Origin: Pseudoclavibacter caeni
GTDB taxonomy: Bacteria; Actinomycetota; Actinomycetes; Actinomycetales; Microbacteriaceae
Reading direction: 5' to 3'
Assembly: GCF_008831125.1 (NCBI RefSeq)
Contig: NZ_WBKA01000007.1
Coordinates: forward strand, 33,610 to 97,609
DNA length: 64,000 bases
Shown piece after piece: positions 63,235-64,000 of this stretch. The stretch's first letter is position 1, and the number at the start of each line of letters is the position of its first letter. The notes below the pieces were generated by a model. It was not told the origin of the DNA. It worked only from the letters and a program-made list of their open reading frames with translations, and did no database searches. A program made the translations under genes and the position numbers.

Positions 63235-64000
63235 GGCTCTTCGGACATCCGGTGGGGGTCATGGGGTGAGTCTGCCGGCGGCGAGGAGCGTGCGGAGCCG
63301 GTAGTTGTCGCGGTTGCGGATGCCGCGGGCGAGGCGACGGTGCAGCTCGTTGATCCTGTTCACGGCCTCAGTTCCGCCGTTCGATGATCGTCCGGTCGTG
63401 AAGTAGGCCAGGAACGCGGCTCGCCAGCGGCGGAGGGTGCGGCCCAGGCGTGCGATCTCGGGGATCGGGCAGGTGTGGAATGTGTCGAGGACCTTCTCGG
63501 CGATCCGCCGCCCGGCGGCGAGGTCCTTCTGGTGGTAGGCGGAACGTAGTTGCTGGGCGCACTGCCACGCGACGAACACCTCGTCGTGGGCGGGGTCGGC
63601 CTCGATGGCCGCGACCAGCCGGGCGCGCTGCTTGTCGGTGAGGTTCTCGGCCCCGGCGCGCAAGATGGTCTGGATCCCGTAGAGCGGGTCGCCGGTCCGA
63701 CCGCGATGCCCGAGGGTGTCCTGCTGGACGCGGCGGCGGACCTCGTCGACCGCGGCGGTGCCGAGTTTCACGACGTGGAACGCGTCCAGCACGGCCGTGG
63801 CGTCTTCAAACTGGTCGTCGATCGCGGTCTTGTAGCCGGCGAACGGATCAAGAGCTGCGACCTTCACGTTCTTGCGGAACGCTTCGCCGCGTTCGGCGAG
63901 CCAGGACGCGTAGGCCTTCCCGGAGCGGCCCGGCACCAGGTCGAGCAGCCTGGCCCGCGTCCGCCCGGTGCTGTCGCGGCTCAGATCGACCATCCCAGTC
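63235..64000 (-). mobile_element. ISL3-family insertion sequence, partial (3' end inside window)
   Basis: The element's terminal inverted repeat probably starts at 63235 with GGCTCTTCGGACATCCGG, 25 bp before the transposase stop. The transposase continues past base 64000. The other end and any target duplication lie outside the window. Confidence 0.7.
63259..64000 (-). CDS. ISL3-family transposase (N-terminus outside window)
   Basis: At least 247 residues of a DDE transposase; the frame stays open to the window end, so the ATG at 63993 is internal (TGMVDLSRDSTG). Typical ISL3 blocks are LLDLVPGRSG, VAALDPFAGYKTAI with a catalytic Asp, AVLDAFHVVKLGTAAVDEVRRR, DPLYGIQTIL, and SNGGTEAVNRINELHRRLARG with the catalytic Glu, followed by NRDNYRLRTLL. 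The catalytic domain looks intact. It interrupts a polysaccharide-type gene region. Confidence 0.9.
   Translation of the reverse strand, partial: TGMVDLSRDSTGRTRARLLDLVPGRSGKAYASWLAERGEAFRKNVKVAALDPFAGYKTAIDDQFEDATAVLDAFHVVKLGTAAVDEVRRRVQQDTLGHRGRTGDPLYGIQTILRAGAENLTDKQRARLVAAIEADPAHDEVFVAWQCAQQLRSAYHQKDLAAGRRIAEKVLDTFHTCPIPEIARLGRTLRRWRAAFLAYFTTGRSSNGGTEAVNRINELHRRLARGIRNRDNYRLRTLLAAGRLTP

Overview
The window is a high-GC actinobacterial chromosome segment, most likely from the order Micrococcales. This rests on the strongly GC-biased third positions in the first 18 kb, frequent GTG/TTG starts with 4-bp stop/start overlaps, several apparently leaderless genes (a TANNNT hexamer 6-7 nt before the start codon), and a greA / DUF4307 / small membrane protein / short-chain isoprenyl transferase / hemolysin III neighbourhood like that around Rv1080c-Rv1086 of Mycobacterium tuberculosis. 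The species cannot be named from the sequence alone.

1-17 kb is mostly core genome. It holds a siderophore import and release operon (two FecCD-type permeases, an ATPase and an enterochelin-esterase-like hydrolase), with one permease frameshifted. It continues with a lytic transglycosylase, a nitroreductase-like protein, an AI-2E family permease, threonine ammonia-lyase, greA, an isoprenyl transferase, hemolysin III, and a double-HTH Lrp-type regulator divergent from an orphan amino-acid-binding lipoprotein. 16-20 kb is decaying: a multiply frameshifted gene, an internally deleted XRE antitoxin, and an FtsX-type permease with a premature stop whose 3' end runs into another gene. 20-25 kb has a divergent TetR/membrane-protein pair with a perfect operator, bioB behind two tandem TGAAC-N3-GTTCA boxes, and thiC behind a TPP riboswitch. 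A GC-rich palindromic repeat family occurs four times between 19.9 and 34.3 kb.

25-60 kb is a defence island. It opens with a Phd/RelE-type toxin-antitoxin pair and a complete type I-like Wadjet operon (jetABCD, anti-plasmid SMC complex). These are followed by a secreted or anchored thermonuclease, GIY-YIG and HNH nuclease-family proteins, HipBA remnants and a DUF4143 ATPase. The most unusual part is 40.4-59.6 kb. A single protein there fuses an SF2 helicase to an almost complete sigma-70 factor. It precedes a four-gene, tightly overlapping, DISARM-like operon: a SNF2 helicase (DrmD-like), an Eco57I/PglX-class adenine methylase (DrmMI-like), a 2202-aa helicase plus metal-binding-domain protein ending in a nuclease-like domain (DrmA and DrmB roles in one chain), and a UvrD-type helicase with a RelE-like N-terminal domain. 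No PLD nuclease (DrmC) is present. The C-terminal third of the methylase is strikingly AT-rich compared with everything around it, which suggests replacement of its specificity region.

60-64 kb holds a two-gene surface-polysaccharide-type unit (glycosyltransferase-like protein and COG5610-type HAD protein), a strong convergent terminator, the remains of an NAD(P)/FAD-dependent oxidoreductase, and the end of an ISL3-family insertion sequence that runs off the window.
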